Positions 31,945-45,344 of a DNA stretch of 64,000 nucleotides are shown in pieces. Each line of letters starts with the position of its first letter. The first letter of the stretch is position 1. The notes under the pieces were generated by a model. It saw only the letters and a program-made list of their open reading frames with translations, searched no databases and was not told where the DNA came from. The DNA is from Diadema setosum (lineage: Eukaryota; Echinodermata; Echinoidea; Diadematoida; Diadematidae). The translations under genes and the position numbers were made by a program. The stretch spans positions 5,078,696-5,142,695 of the forward strand of contig CM067062.1 of NCBI GenBank assembly GCA_033980235.1. The letters are read 5' to 3'.

Positions 31945-34900
31945 AAAGTGAAAGACCTTTGCATGAGCGTACGATTTCAAAAAGAGAAGAAATAAATGTG
32001 TACCTGTACTCACTTTTTAGACGGTCACGGGATGTCCCTACATAATCCGGAATAATTCGTAAATTCCGCAATTACGATAAACCAGAATTTTACTTCTGTT
32101 GGTAATAATACAGTACAAGCCTACCGTCTGAAGACTTGCACAAATAATATGTTACATAATAAAATCACTGGGACTTCGGTCCTTTTTTTTTTTGGACTGG
32201 CAACGCTTGCTGTCTTTTGATGTCGGAAGCAGGGTTGATCAGTCAGTCTTATTTTTTCTATTCAACTTTATTTCACTCTCCACCAGATCATTCCATGGAC
32301 GTGCAACAACAACAACAAAAATGATCCTGACTTCAATATTAAGTTGACAACACTATGTAAATTGCAGGAACCAAATTTTGAACAGTTCTCCTGCATATCA
32401 GTCTGACAAAAGATAAGTCAACATGCTCTATGAAAAAAAAAACTCCCGGGATGTATCACATCCCTAAATATACCGCCTATAATACTAAAAGGTCGACGGA
32501 AAACATCCCTCTATACTGGTTTGCCACACTAGTTTGCACTATGGGTCACTCAACCCAGTCAACCGGGGCACTAATATGACGACAGCTCTGGCGTGTTCAT
32601 CGTGGAAGCCACGAAACATCTCTCTTTGCATTACTCTCGGACTGAAATCTTTGCACAGGCCGGACAAAGAAATATTATCCGCCTCCCCCAACTCACCCAT
32701 ACCCTCCCCCACAACAGAAATCTGAGTTAATGTAATTCGGGAAAAAATGGAAACCGAATGCCGAATGAACTTTTATTATTGGTGTAATTTCGGTCAAATT
32801 TGAGAGGTGGTGACTTGTCTGGTGGGTATGAAGCAATGAGCAAAGGGTAAGGTGTAACTCTTCATTAACAGATCGTAGCACGTGTCCTGAGAGAATTTAA
32901 GGAGCCTCTTAGCTATGCACGTGTGGGTCTTAAGAGGTTAACTCTTTATACTCTGAATTAACAGAGAAGATCTTCCCAGATTAAAAAAAGGAAGATAATT
33001 GGGGCAATTAGAGTTTGGAAGAATGTTAATTTGTCCAAGAGGCCTAAAAAATGTTAAGTCACTCATGACATCCAGAGCTATCTCGGTATGAAAGGTGAGG
33101 AAGAATTCGCCGTGATTGGAATTGTGGGGGAAAAAGAACTTCTCGACTCCCAACTGCGCATGCCCCCTCTGGTTTAACTCCTCCCTAATAGCTAGCCTTT
33201 TTGTCTCCTCCTTTTCTCATCTTAATCTCGATTGCCTTTCGGGTGTCATCCTCCTCCTCCTCCTCCTATACTCCTCCTCCAGTTCCTGGCTGCACCCTCC
33301 TCCTCCTCGTTCTCTTCTTTCCTCCTCCTCCTTGTCCTCTTCCTCTTTCCCCTCTTCGTCATGTTCTTTCAATAAAGATTTGTTTTCCCTTCGTGATTGT
33401 TCTTTTGTCAGTTTGTCTGTCTCTGTTTCAGTATAACTCCTCCCCTTAAGAAGTATTTGGTGCTATACATTAGCCAGTTCGGAGTGTTTCACTTTGCGCC
33501 TTAGCAGACAAAAAAAAAAGTTTACTGAGATAATTATTTGTGATAAGATGGATATTAAAGTGTCATCCATGTAAATGGTGTTTGGCAGCACATCAACCTG
33601 ACAGCCAGCCTGGTATGTCAGCAATATTTATATAGAAAAAAAATTGGTGGTACATTCAATGCAAAACAAGAAAACGGATGCTCCCCAAAACATGCCAAAT
33701 GTCACTTTGAAAACAAGTGAAGTGCCTAACCAACTGAAAAAAGAGAAGTCATTTATACTAATGTGCAAATGGGCTAACTACAAACTATCGTTACGTAACG
33801 CTTTCTTCTCTCCCCCAAAATATCATGCTACTTCAGATTTTGTGCATTGCTTTGTATAATTATACCCATATACCCACGCTAAAAGAAAAAAAAATGGTGT
33901 ACTCGCAACTTATATTGTCTTGCTTGTTTGCAGCAGTATTGCCATGTACTATTCATTAACTGTAATGTTCAAAGCGAGAATGTGTTACGTTTGTGGAATG
34001 ATTATGCATGAAAAGTGGTAATAATGTGAAGTCAGTGTTGGCTGTCAGGGCTTTTATTTACATCTCTGCTTGCTCAGTGTTGCACACGGGAGAAAAAAAG
34101 TTGTTCAGGGTCAATGGAATAAAATGATATCTATTGTCTCGGCAAATTCTTATAATTCCTGTTGATGTAGAAAAACTATAACGTTCGTTATATACTAAAA
34201 GACGAGCGCCTAAAATCATGTTTAAATTTTTACTCAATAACAAGCCAACAGTGAATAAACACAGAGAGCATACGAGGTTGCATGAGAGATCGTAAAGTCC
34301 GGGACAATAAAAGCTTATTGCACGTACGATCTGTCCACGCCACTGAAGGGAACATACCGACCTGACTCACGAAATGGGATGAGACATCTGAAATAAAACG
34401 CCATCAGAAGGAGAGGGGGTATCAAAGTGTTTCGCGCCGGGCCAACGGTGGCCAATGCGCTGCAGCAGTGGCCCCGCCGCCGGTTTCGCTGACCTCCTCT
34501 CAAATAACATTATCTGATTGCTCACATAACACAGTACATGGAGAGCTGCCCCAAGTCTATAATCTTGGTCAGCTCGACTTACAGGAGTAGGCCTACGTAT
34601 TAGTGGGAATTGATCATAGAAGCCTTCATGTTGCAATACTAAGGAACGGATAAAGCACAAGACGACAACAAAAATTATTCAAAAACACCCAAAACAGAGC
34701 AAACAACTGTTACATAAACAGAGCATAAATGAGAATCCGCCACGGTATCCTTATGCGCATGCGTGCGCCGTAAAATACATTGTACTGTATAAGGAATGCG
34801 TGACCGAGTTTGCGAATAATTCAAACGGCGGGGCACTGAAGATGACGCGCTGAACTCTGATGACATACATCTTAGAGTCAGTCACGTTGCTAAAACAATC

Positions 34901-36057
34901 CCAATGTTTCATACATTCCGGACATTGCACATCCGAGGACACATAATTTGCGCATGCGCTCTTTGAACAACAGCTGTAACTGCGCGCCGACAGAAACAAC
35001 CCAGGCGAAATTACTCAAATCGAATTCATACATCAATGCATGGCAAGGAGTCTAATTTTTTTTTTTTTTTTTAATCAATGAGATATTTCAGGCTTTTAAC
35101 CCCGTGTTATGTTCAACCTTGTCAAGTGAATTATGAATGGAGGTTTCAACGAAAAGTTGCATCGATCGTAATTGTATCAGGACTTCGTAATTTTTCACTA
35201 CGTCAAAATGGCCGCTGGGTTCATTCTGTAATTGCTCTGTTTGGAGAGGCGAACACATGGAAATTTCATATGCTTGAATACAGGGCACGACACATGAAGT
35301 ATCAACACCGTCAAGCAAAAACGCTTAGTATTATTCATCAAAATCACTTCACATGGCATCTTCACGTAGACATATGGCAGGTATGGTAACGTGGGAATTT
35401 ACATAACTTTATCTTATGTAGAGGTTCCTCCTTTTATTTCATTATACTCTACAATCTATTCATTCTTACGCAAACTAAAATGACTTATTGTTGCCTCTCC
35501 ACCATATCCCTAACCCTTCCCATTGCTTCTGTACCATTCCACTAGATTTGTCTGTGCAGTCATCTGTCCTTGACTTGTGTCTTGCAGTGACTGAAGGCCA
35601 TCTCTACTTTGTCCATTTGATATTTTCTCTGATTGTTTTTTCGTCTCCTCTTCAACTTACAGGTTCTTCCCTTGACTCGTTCCTCTCACTCTTACTCTCG
35701 CTCTACGACAAAGTTTTTTTTTTTTTTTTAATCATCCTTAGTATGTTCGCCCCGCTAAGTGTACTACCCTTACTCTCACCCTTCCCGCTCCCTTGGTTAT
35801 AGAGCATTCCTAAGTGGCTCCTGACACTTTTCAGACTATGCTGTTCATAATCTTTCAAGAAAAGGCAGCCGTGCATTGTTTTGCCAGCTGATGGGAGATT
35901 GAATGTATTACCTTCGTAACCTCGTTAGCCGCGGAATTGGTATCGTTTACTAGGTTTTCTCCCCTGCCTAATTTTTCCATCGCAAGGATCTGCGCGTCGT
36001 TTTGTGTACACAGGCAGCGTGTCGCAGATTCACAGCAGAAGGTTGCTCTGAGTGCAG
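31945..36057. other. Long stretch with no recognised gene
   Basis: Contains a TCC-rich tract (about 33249-33360), poly-T runs (35057-35072 and 35715-35729) and GC-richer sequence at 34425-34500. Frames of 60-107 codons show no recognisable domain. The section after 35480 is pyrimidine-rich on the plus strand. Confidence 0.45.
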
Positions 36058-36320
36058 GGTATATGTTTTGTATCACCATGGAACAGCATCACGGAATTGT
36101 TTCATTGTATGCTCCATTTCCATCTGCTTATATTCCCTTTAATCTTTCCCTATCTTCTCTCACCAAACTCACCTTTTCACGTTTTTCCCATGCTCCGAGT
36201 ACAAGGTATATGTTCTCACCATGAAACAACATCACAGAGATGCCTCATTGTATGCTCCATTTCACATCTTTCTATATACTCCCTTTTACCTCTCCCTCTC
36301 CCTGGGCTCATCTTTTCTCT
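36058..36320. repeat. Diverged two-copy tandem repeat, ~148-bp period
   Basis: GGTATATGTT...ACCATGGAACAGCATCAC...CATTGTATGCTCCATTTC near 36058 recurs in diverged form near 36206 with the same order of words. The copies differ by substitutions and small gaps, so this is an old duplication within a pyrimidine-rich tract. Confidence 0.75.
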
Positions 36321-36734
36321 CTCGCTCTGTTTCGTCCCTGATTCTCTCTTCTTCCTGCAATTAAATATTTCAATTAAACTTTATTTCATCTTCGACAGAA
36401 TACCTTATGACAATTTTCTCCCCTGCCTCCACCCTCTCGGATCCCTCCCAACATATCTCCCGCTATCTACTTGTGTTAGTCTCAGAGCTGTATGTCCCCT
36501 TTTCCCCGTTCGTTAGAGCTCTCCTGCTGTTCTCTGGTCTAGCTTTGGTTTTATCTCTTGTTCATGGTGGTGCCATATATTTGTACACAGTATTCTCCCT
36601 CTACTCTTTCCTTTTATATCTTCCCTTTTAAAAATGTGATAGAGTTAATCATCTCATTCACTTTCTCTTCAGTGGTAATGTTTCAGGGGCTTCAGTGGCT
36701 GTTCCATGTCCATCAATATTATATCTATCTCTCT

Positions 36735-36830
36735 CCATCTCTTACTAACTATCTCTATCTATCTATCTCTCTTCTATCTATCTCTGTCTCCATCTATCCA
36801 TCTATTTCTGTATCTCTGTCTGGCTGTTGC
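36735..36830. repeat. (CTAT)n / CT-rich microsatellite
   Basis: CTAT and CTCT tetranucleotides with interruptions. Confidence 0.85.
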
Positions 36831-37799
36831 TCTTCATATATTTCTATCTTCCATACTTACTATTAATCTTTCTTTGCAGATTTTTCTTTGATTCGCTCAC
36901 CATTCTCTCTTCATTCCCCGAACATTCTTCTCCAGATTATATTGGCGTAATTACACGGCGATGTGCCCGTCCCCAAGACCATGTCAGTAAATGAATCAAG
37001 TACATGACCTCGCCACAGTCGTAGACCTGACATGAAAATGAATATGAGTGATGTTCCATTATCTTATTTGTAGCAGTAGTCGTTTACGCTTCCCAGCAAG
37101 GATGTTGCACTATTTCCGAGACCAAGGACACGCAGAGTGTGCGCATCTTCTGTTGCTGGAGAAGAAACAGAGTAAACACTTTTCCACTTCTCCGGGTGTA
37201 ATGGGACTTCCATCGAAGAGGATAATCCTCAATACTGCATTCCCACAAACGCTTTTTTTTTTCTCCGGCAAATTGGCAAATCAGACCTTCCGCCCTCTGC
37301 TTGCGTGGGAGGCCCTAATGGTGGTCAATTTTAGTTGACTTTTACCATTAGGGTAAATACGAGCACCGAGGTGAACCTTTCGAGCTCGACGCTATACCTC
37401 GACAGGGGAAATCGACAATTGAGTGAACCGCAATACGCTGTGATTGTTTTCCCCCTCGTCTTGTGAAGTTCAGTTCACAAAGAGCAGATCTCGGAACATC
37501 CTTGCAAAGGTTGCATTTCGACAATCCAGTGGCAAAAATCGAGAAATTTACATTTGGATACTGCTGTGCGTGTCAAAACGTCATTCGATATGAAAGACTA
37601 TACATCTTCACTAGTATATGTCAAAAAAAAAAAAGACAAATCTTCCCGCTCTGAGTTTATGTATGAAAACTGTGATGACCGTTAGATTCCCAAACATTGA
37701 CTATTATAATGACCATTTCACCGTAAATAGTTCGAACTGTCAGGGTCTTCCATTGTTTTTCAGGCGGTTGTCGCTGCATAATCTACTTGATTCTAATGA
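36831..37799. other. Stretch without a recognised gene
   Basis: No element or exon recognised. A run of A residues lies at about 37622-37634. Confidence 0.4.
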
Positions 37800-37987
37800 G
37801 AGAACTATTATTATGTTTTTTTTTTGTGTGTGTTTATGTTTGTGATGTAATGTATTTTGTAAGGCAGCTCACCACAAGCTCTGCTTTAATGAGGTTCTAC
37901 CTTCCTTGTACAATAATTTCATGCATGTGATTTTCTACATGAAAAAGATGGAAAATAAATGTTTTACAAACTTGAACTTGAACTTGA
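37800..37987 (+). mobile_element. 3' end of a truncated LINE with (CTTGAA)n tail
   Basis: The sequence GGCAGCTCACCACAAGCTCT, then AATAAATG at about 37953 and a tail of CTTGAA units ending near 37987, has the form of a L2/CR1-type 3' UTR and tail. No coding part remains. The upstream limit is not visible. Confidence 0.55.
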
Positions 37988-38539
37988 GAGTCTTTCGTAA
38001 GTGTAATAGAGTAACTTTTAGGTAAGATTTAAAAAAAAAACAAAAAAAACTTTGTTTAAAATGTCAGTTACATCGGTCTAATCGATCTAATGTGGTGTAC
38101 ATCAGTAGGATGTCATCAATTATGTGTCGGCATTATTGTCTTCTTGTGCAAAAATTGGTAGAAATGATAATGATATACCGGTAGTCATATAGCCTTATCT
38201 ATGTAGAATAGCCTCTTTAGTACGAGAAGCCACTGCCTCTATCGCTACTCCAGCATTACCGAGCACAAACTAGTACGACAGGAGATGCTTCACAAAGAAT
38301 TAGAATTGATCGTAAAATGTAAGATTAGATCTTAGATCAATGAAATCATTGATTTCCCTGTTCACTCTCAGTCAATGTCTCCAGAATTAACGTTGAGTTG
38401 TTATCAAAATTTACAGAAACAATCATCTGTCCCTAATCTCATTTTGAATATGACTGGCTGCTTGAAAAAGTCTCCAAAGTCTTAATTTTTCATTTACATT
38501 GCAGAATACCATAATTCTAAGTCGATCTTAAGTTTTATG
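37988..38539. other. Stretch without a recognised gene
   Basis: AT-rich, nothing recognised. Confidence 0.4.
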
Positions 38540-38690
38540 ATGGACTTCAATTCTCAGTGAACACCTTCCGGATCAAGAGGGGCGTAATGTGTTAGACATC
38601 TTGTTAAAGGATGTTCACACCACATGGGATTCGAACTGTGATGGACTTTCTTGCTAAGAGTCCGGCACTTTTCCACTATGACGTCAAAGT
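38540..38690 (-). mobile_element. tRNA-derived SINE, diverged
   Basis: Read on the minus strand, GTCATAGTGGAAAAGTGCC (A-box region, about 38663-38681) is followed by CAGTTCGAATCCC (B box, about 38625-38637), the layout of an internal Pol III promoter. The downstream CATCCTTTAACAAGATG matches the CGTCCTTGGACAAGATG of the better preserved SINE at 55.7-55.9 kb, so both probably belong to one superfamily. The 3' end is not defined. Confidence 0.65.
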
Positions 38691-39511
38691 ATTTCACAAA
38701 CCTATCAGCAGCAATCAACTACTGTTCGAGTCATGCTCAATGACGTACTATATCAATTAAACGGAAATAAACTTCTTTAAACATAAATTTCACTTCAATA
38801 TTATATGTTCCAAGTTCTTTGCTTAAAGTTTCATGTTTCTTTCGTTTTCACACAAATCATCTCAAAAACAGGGACAAGATTTTCCAAATATATACGAAAC
38901 AACACACAACGTATATTGTTGTCTCGAATCAACCGGTTGGGTTGTTAGTGGCGCAAAAACGTTTCGGGACATTTTTATTTTCCGCCTAATCACTGATAAA
39001 TGTCATCGGGTGTAGATTGCTATCGCAAGTCTGCACTCACCCTTAACCATGACCCCAGTAGAGGCAAATTGAATACGCATCATCAGTTTTGTTACACAAT
39101 CTACTTCATCACACTCACTGATTTAAAGGCGGGAAGAGTTATGCGCGGCTAAATTGGCTGCGTTTTTGGCCGGTCCATGCATCAGGCTATACCCCCTTTG
39201 AATGTGCCGCCGCCGGTCACCTATTTCGGTCAATCATTCAAGTCGCCTGACGCGCGCCATTCTAGCTTCAAGTAGCTTGAAATCACAGTAGTTTATCCAC
39301 CCATACCCACAATTTGAATCGGCACTCCTTTCTTCTCTGTCTCTCTTCTTCTTCTTTTTCTTCTTTCTGTTTTTTTTTTGTTCCTTTCTTTAATTAATTC
39401 TCTCTGTGTCTCTCTCTCTTCCCTAACCACATCGCCAACGGAAAAATATACGAGATCAAGTATATACAAACGTTCGCATACAAACACGAACCCCACATAC
39501 TCATATACGCG
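38691..39511. other. Stretch without a recognised gene
   Basis: The segment 39120-39290 is less AT-rich and unique-looking; 39330-39420 is T- and CT-rich. No exon recognised. Confidence 0.4.
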
Positions 39512-39709
39512 CGCGCACACACACACACAAACACACACACACACACTTGTTTGTTTTTTCCATAATCTTTATTTGATTTCTATAATCTCACAGAAAAAAT
39601 GACAAAAACATTCATTTTGAATGTATAAGCACAATATACAATCAGCAATGCTTGATTAAAAAAAAAGAAATCACACACACACACACACACACGCACACAC
39701 ACACACAAA
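39512..39709. repeat. CA microsatellites
   Basis: CA tracts at about 39512-39545 and 39674-39709 with AT-rich sequence between them. Confidence 0.9.
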
Positions 39710-40069
39710 CCTTTTTTAAAACTGAGAATATGGTTTAATTACTTCAAGGGATGCTGGTGTGCGCTATCAGCGCTCTTCATCAATGGGAGTGAATGAAATG
39801 ACAAACATTTCTGGACCACAGAAGACAACTTCGGTTTTCGGAGAACAGAATGGTCTCGGAAGATATTAACTGTCTGGTTTTATTTTTTTTTCCCCTCTGA
39901 AATGGATCTACTTTACTCAAACTCTATCCCCACGTCAATGTACCGGCCTATCCTACAATACATAGTATCTCAGATTGATTCACGAGTGTCCTTGAACATC
40001 AAACGTGCAATAACATCTTCTGGTCGGTAATTACATTTTGAATTCCTGAGTCCATGACCAGACATAGCA

Positions 40070-40375
40070 CATGAAAAGTGAAAGGCGATTCTGCATCTTG
40101 CAGGGGAAAAAAATAAAAATGTCTTTCACACTGGAAACAAGAAATGAGAAAAAAAAAGAAAACTTATGCAGACCGATTCGACTGTAAAAAGGAATGGTGA
40201 TCTGCATCTAACGGCAAAAATAACGGCCCCGTTCGCATTGAAAAACAAATCAAAGGTGGCATAAAGTGAGGAAACACAATACAGCTAAGTCTCACCATTA
40301 AAAAGTGATGGCGTTTCTGCGTCTGCCAACAAAAATAACGGCCCCTTTCACAATGAAAAATCACATCCAAGAAAA
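40070..40375. repeat. Three diverged tandem copies, ~112-115-bp period
   Basis: Words of the form TGATCTGCATCTAACGGCAA, then AAAATAACGGCCCC, then ATTGAAAAAC recur near 40088, 40200 and 40313. Copies two and three share AAAAATAACGGCCCC exactly; copy one is more diverged. Confidence 0.75.
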
Positions 40376-40680
40376 ACACAACAAATTAGACCGGTTGGAC
40401 GGACCTCCTCTCTTCATCTCGACACCGTCTTACAAACACGGGAATGCTGCCGCAGACAGTGGACAAACATTGCCGATTTACCATGTTTGCAGAAGAGTAA
40501 TAACACGGGGATGAGGATAATGCCTATCGCATGCGTTCAATACCAACATGGGTACCTCCTTGGCTACGCTAACTGTTGGCACATTAGCGAGAAGTCTCGA
40601 TACATTTCCTGAAGGCCTGACACCCACCCCACCACCCCTCCCCTCAGCCCTCTCTCCGTATAACAGACAGATATACGACA

Positions 40681-40783
40681 CGCGCACACACATATACACA
40701 CAAACACACATGTTCTCTCTCTCTCTCTCTCTCAGACACATATACACACACAAACACACACACACACGCACGCACGCACACAA

Positions 40784-40823
<40 letters not shown>
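40681..40823. repeat. CA and TC microsatellite block
   Basis: CA-rich sequence, a (TC)n run at about 40714-40733 and a pure CA run to 40823. Frames across it are artefacts. Confidence 0.95.
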
Positions 40824-40826
<3 letters not shown>

Positions 40827-41938
40827 ATCATCTCCCGTTATCTTCGCCCATTTATAGCGATAAATGGAAACATTTGGTACTATCTTTTTCTCGGAAACAC
40901 CTCAGAAGACGAACAATATATTGCATGTACTAGTTTTGATTATCCCGTACAGACGTTCTTGCGCTTAAGTGGCAAAAGAGACAAATTTTGATACGATATT
41001 ATCATCTGAATCTATCCAATGTTCAGTTTGCCGTAGACCAAGCTCTGAACATCTTCACGAACAGATGAGAGAGCTGACATGGCTCGCTATGTGAGATAGT
41101 TCGAGGTGGTTACACTCTTGTCGAACCCTTCTCAATATCCATCAGATACTCTTAACATTTAGTGTGGTTTTTTTCTTCACTCCCTCTCATTCTTTCAGAG
41201 GCCACCATACAAGTCAAGGTCAGCATATAGTGCCTGCATCCCGTGTACTCTTCCAGGAATACACGGGATAGAATCCAATGCGTTTGCATAGTTTTGTATG
41301 CTGTCTACGTGAGATCTACAGCAAAGGATTTTCGCATTTTGCTTATGAACATTGCATTGTCGGTATTTTGTTATCGTCCGTGGAAGACGAACACAGAAAT
41401 CGTTCTGAATTGATTCCAATCAAATTTCACCTCAAATTGATACTGCTTTGGTTTAGGGAAATTCTTCTGCCACCCTCTAAAGAAGAATGGGACTCATAAT
41501 GAAAAATAATAGACTCTTTTAATTCCTCGCAAGAAATTATTACATAATTTCTTCATCTTCAGAGAAGGACGCAAAATTACAAGGTCTGTTTATGTAAACA
41601 TACTGTTCTGTAACAACGAATAGAGATAGAATTTTATGACTGCGGCTATCTCAGTAGTCACTGAAAATCAAGATGTACTTATCGCCATAAAATGTATTAA
41701 ACGCGTTTGGGATCGTGATTATGCCTCAGAAACTTTTTAGATAAATCAACGCACCTTGTGTTCAGCCCTAAGCATGCTGGGAGCAAGTGGCCAGGGCTCT
41801 TGCCCCCTAAAAAGGCATCCTTTTGGATCGAGGTCTCGTGCTCGCTCCGTAGACAGGTTCGATGGTGCAACTACTTTGACAAAGGCATTCCAAAGGTTGT
41901 TGATACACTGTACATCTGTACATCGTAATGCCCGTTTG
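40824..41938. other. Stretch without a recognised gene
   Basis: No recognisable exon or element. Confidence 0.4.
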
Positions 41939-42056
41939 CAGTGGCGGATCCAGAGAAAAAGAAAAAAAAATGGGGGGGGGGGTGCGTGCGCCCCCCCCCC
42001 CCCCTTTAATTTTGCAAAGGCGCCTCCCCTTTACGGAATTCCTAGATCCGCTTCTG
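41939..42056. mobile_element. ~118-bp hAT-like MITE with CAGTGGCGGATCCAG terminus
   Basis: Left CAGTGGCGGATCCAG faces right CTAGATCCGCTTCTG, an inverted copy with a few changes. The interior has A-, G- and C-homopolymers around a GTGCGTGCGC core. CAGTGGCGGATCC termini are typical of short hAT-type elements in animals. No clean 8-bp duplication is visible. Confidence 0.75.
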
Positions 42057-45000
42057 CGTTCTCACACGCATACGGACAAAAACCTGTTCAGCGACCATTC
42101 AAGGTGTGTTCCATAACTATGTACTCTCCTTCCCATACCTGGTTCGACACGTAAGTCTGCATCAAAATGTCACTCACATTACATCAAGTGTGCTTTTCAT
42201 TGCTTAATTTTATTCATCCACTTATATTTTTTTTTCTGCTGAAAGATCATGTAGAGTTCTACACATGTTTCCTTTGTCCAGCTGAAACATAAGCAGTGGT
42301 TGCCGTTCCCGTTAGGCTGATAATAATTATGTACGATTTCTTCACGTCACAATTTTTATTACGACATATTTTGAATTGGCCGCTACGGACATGTGATCGT
42401 TATAGACAGGTTTTCCTTAGGCAAGTTTGATCACACAGTGATCAAGACTAGTGCCATCAAAGAAAGTGATTTGAGAAAATGATTTTTGAGCCATGTATTA
42501 GATTAAATTTGTTCAGTAGCCGTATGGCATCTGCAAACCTCGTTAATGCATGTCATGGTAATTAGAATCTCGTGCAATGTAATGAAGGCATTCGAGACTT
42601 GCGAGTTTGTCTAATGCCGCGAACATGCCGATAAATGTTCGACAGAATCATAGCACATATTGAGAGATAGTCATAACAAACGGAGGGTGGTATGCTTTAT
42701 TTTCCATGGAAAATACATCTGTATGGATGCTTGCCTTGTTGGTTAGTAAGTAAAAAGACTTGAAATGCGAAGCATAATTTGGCAAAATTGGGAAAACAAG
42801 GCGTGACTAACCGCGGCATTTATTTATTGGCGTGTCATACGCTTCCATTTTCTCTTTTTTTCGGAGCTATAATTTGCTCCATCTTTTCCATTTCTCGCCT
42901 TTACTCGCGAGCTTCGGCCTGCTGACGAAGCGAATTGCTTTGGAGAACTTGGACTGATGGGGTCGCGTTAAGCCAGAATGATGAGAATTAAGGTTAGCCG
43001 AATTGTGCCTGGCGCCACGTGAATTGAGCCCCCTTTCGGTGCTGGGTCTTTATATTCCCCCCATCCGGATAGTTGATTACCAATCATTAGACGCCCTGAT
43101 AGCAATGAGAGTGACGTGCATATTCTGATTGGGATGTCACGTCTTATGTGGGCACATAATTCATCACCATTTTTTTTTTTTATGTGATGGCCGATAGGCA
43201 TGATAGGAGAAAAACTGGAGAAATGTGCTCCTAATGCTTCCGTTGTCATCGCGTACTTACGCTACCTCGGCCTTCCCAGAACCCGAACATAAGTTTGTGT
43301 GGACGAATAAGTTACCGATGTTAATGACAGATCTATATCGGAGATCGGTATGCCTTGTCTTCTTTTTATCTGTTGCAGTAACTCTCTAGCCTCAAGACAT
43401 CAATTTGTTTTTCCTGCTTAATCATACCTATATTATACCTAGAATGCCAAAGAGAGTGGAGAATGATCCAAACTCATTAACATTCCAATTATAACCTACT
43501 ATTCGTTATCTTACCGAAAAACGCATTGCTGGATCAAACAATTTATCAATAATGGACCAAACAAAGAAAAAAAAATCGTTCCATCATCACTGCATTGATA
43601 CTGGTGATACTGAAATTACGTAGTCATTAACTTTATTCGAATGGAGTTACTTTATTAATGGGCGTTTACAGCAGAAGTTGCTATATCCTTAATTTCCTTC
43701 GTATCATACAAAGAAAAACATCTGGCTCATTTCTAAAAACCAATGATACCAATGAACTGATGATCCAATCTGAACACTGTTGAGCATCAGAACTAGAAAG
43801 GGGAATCTTGCGGTGAATTTCTGCACACCAGTGAACGTCACTAACCCTTGCACGACGAACAGGTGCCTTTGGCGCAGAATTCCCCTATGCATTGTTTGTT
43901 TTCCTTGCTAAAGTGTTGTTTGCAGCTCTGCATACTCATATCAAACCACTGTCTGTCATAACACTTGCAGGCATGTCGAAATTCTGATGGTCCTTTTTTT
44001 TTTTGTCGACATCCCAGACAAGTTGGCGCCTTTTCTGCTACAGAACACATGACCTTCCGATAAAATGCCAAACCCTGTTAGGAAGCTCGGGTCTACCCCT
44101 TGATATGGTTCCATTTCCGACCCGCAACCAGTTTGGCATTCTCGTTTATCTCGTCGCATATCTCCCACAACATGTGCGCTGACAGGAAGTCTCTACTGGC
44201 GCCAAAAATGATTCGTTCTTCCATGCTCATTGCAACGAGAAATATCAGCTGATCGATGCGTAAGTCCTAAGAATGTTTTATACGAGATGTTCTCTGATGG
44301 ACGTGTACATGAGATTCCGGTGAAGGTTTGGGAGGTTTATTGCCATCGGCAGAGATATCAGTGTGAAAGGAACTTTCTTGCCGTGGGCTACAAATATTTT
44401 GTTGCCATGGCGCTCTCTCGTTTGGTTCTGAACACAAAAAGCTCAAATTGGAACTGTCAGGTTTAGCATCCTTGCGCTGTTTAGGCTATATACGCGGTAG
44501 GAAAGTGCTCAGGGCGATATTTGCGTCAAGTTGTCGACCGGCGTAATGAAGTGGTTTAAGGATGGATGAAAGAGCAAGATAGGGGGTTTAGAAAAGAAAA
44601 ACATGGCCCCAGCTTCTAAATTTGGGTTACGAAACGCCTTCGTGTCTGTCACGTGCGTCATGCAAAGCATGACATGGATCTGTCCGTATATTGCGGGTGA
44701 TATTCGTCACCGTGTCACGGTAGTCTAGAAACCATGTAATAGTCCCTAGGAGTTATGTAGAATGCAGGGCTGCAGTATTTCAAAAGTGAGCTGTATAAAC
44801 AGGATTTTTCATATTCGATCGTATCAATAAAACTGGTGCCGTCTTATACCAATGCAAGATTGATGAGCATCTGGTCCACGAATTCATGCCCTGCATAGCA
44901 AGAAAGGAGCCTAACACAGAACGGGACATTGACAGAAGCAATCAGGAGAATAGCTTATAAATCATCGATTATAACACATAATGTTTTGGTCCGAAATATT

Positions 45001-45169
45001 GAAAATACATAAATCAACATATCTTTCTATTGTCACACAAATGTTCTGTTTCATTCTATGAGTATGTGCCATATTTTTTCCACTATTTCATGACCTTTTT
45101 ACTACTTTTCTACCCACGGTTGTCTCATCAACACTGCCGCTCCTCCGTCGATCCTGCCGCCCCTGACAT
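42057..45169. other. Unique-looking stretch; one Cys-rich open frame
   Basis: No confirmed gene. A minus-strand frame at 43841-44071 encodes 76 residues with ten cysteines and could hold an exon (see findings), but it contains an A11 homopolymer and lacks proof of splicing. The segment 42780-43250 is mixed in composition with CCAATCATTAG-type motifs and might be regulatory. GTTGCCATGG at 44401 is a half X-box. Confidence 0.35.
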
Positions 45170-45300
45170 CATCATAATTATCTCTGCAAAGAGTAGTTGA
45201 ATGGTGATGAAACACTTGGTCTTGTCCAGAGATGTACCCAAGGAGCAGAAATCGAACTTGAGATTTTTTGTTTCAGGGTCTCAGAGCACTCCCAAGTATA
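45170..45300 (-). mobile_element. Possible decayed tRNA-derived SINE
   Basis: On the minus strand, AAGTTCGATTTC (B-box-like, about 45249-45260) is followed by CTCCTTGGGTACATCTCTGGACAAG less its last bases, echoing the TCCTTGGACAAGATG of the SINE at 55.8 kb. The A-box region (near 45290) is poorly preserved. An old member of the same superfamily is plausible, not proven. Confidence 0.4.
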
Positions 45301-45344
45301 TCTCAGCGAACCCAATATGAATCAACCCACTCACGACCGGTTAC

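Noticed and set aside
32262..32300. Possible LINE tail (TTCAACTTTATTTCACTC); also near 36374
   Set aside because: Too short, with no tandem tail or UTR attached; AT-rich words of this kind arise by chance.
42915..42950. Second hammerhead-like core (CTGACGAAGCG)
   Set aside because: No GAAA box follows a compatible stem II.
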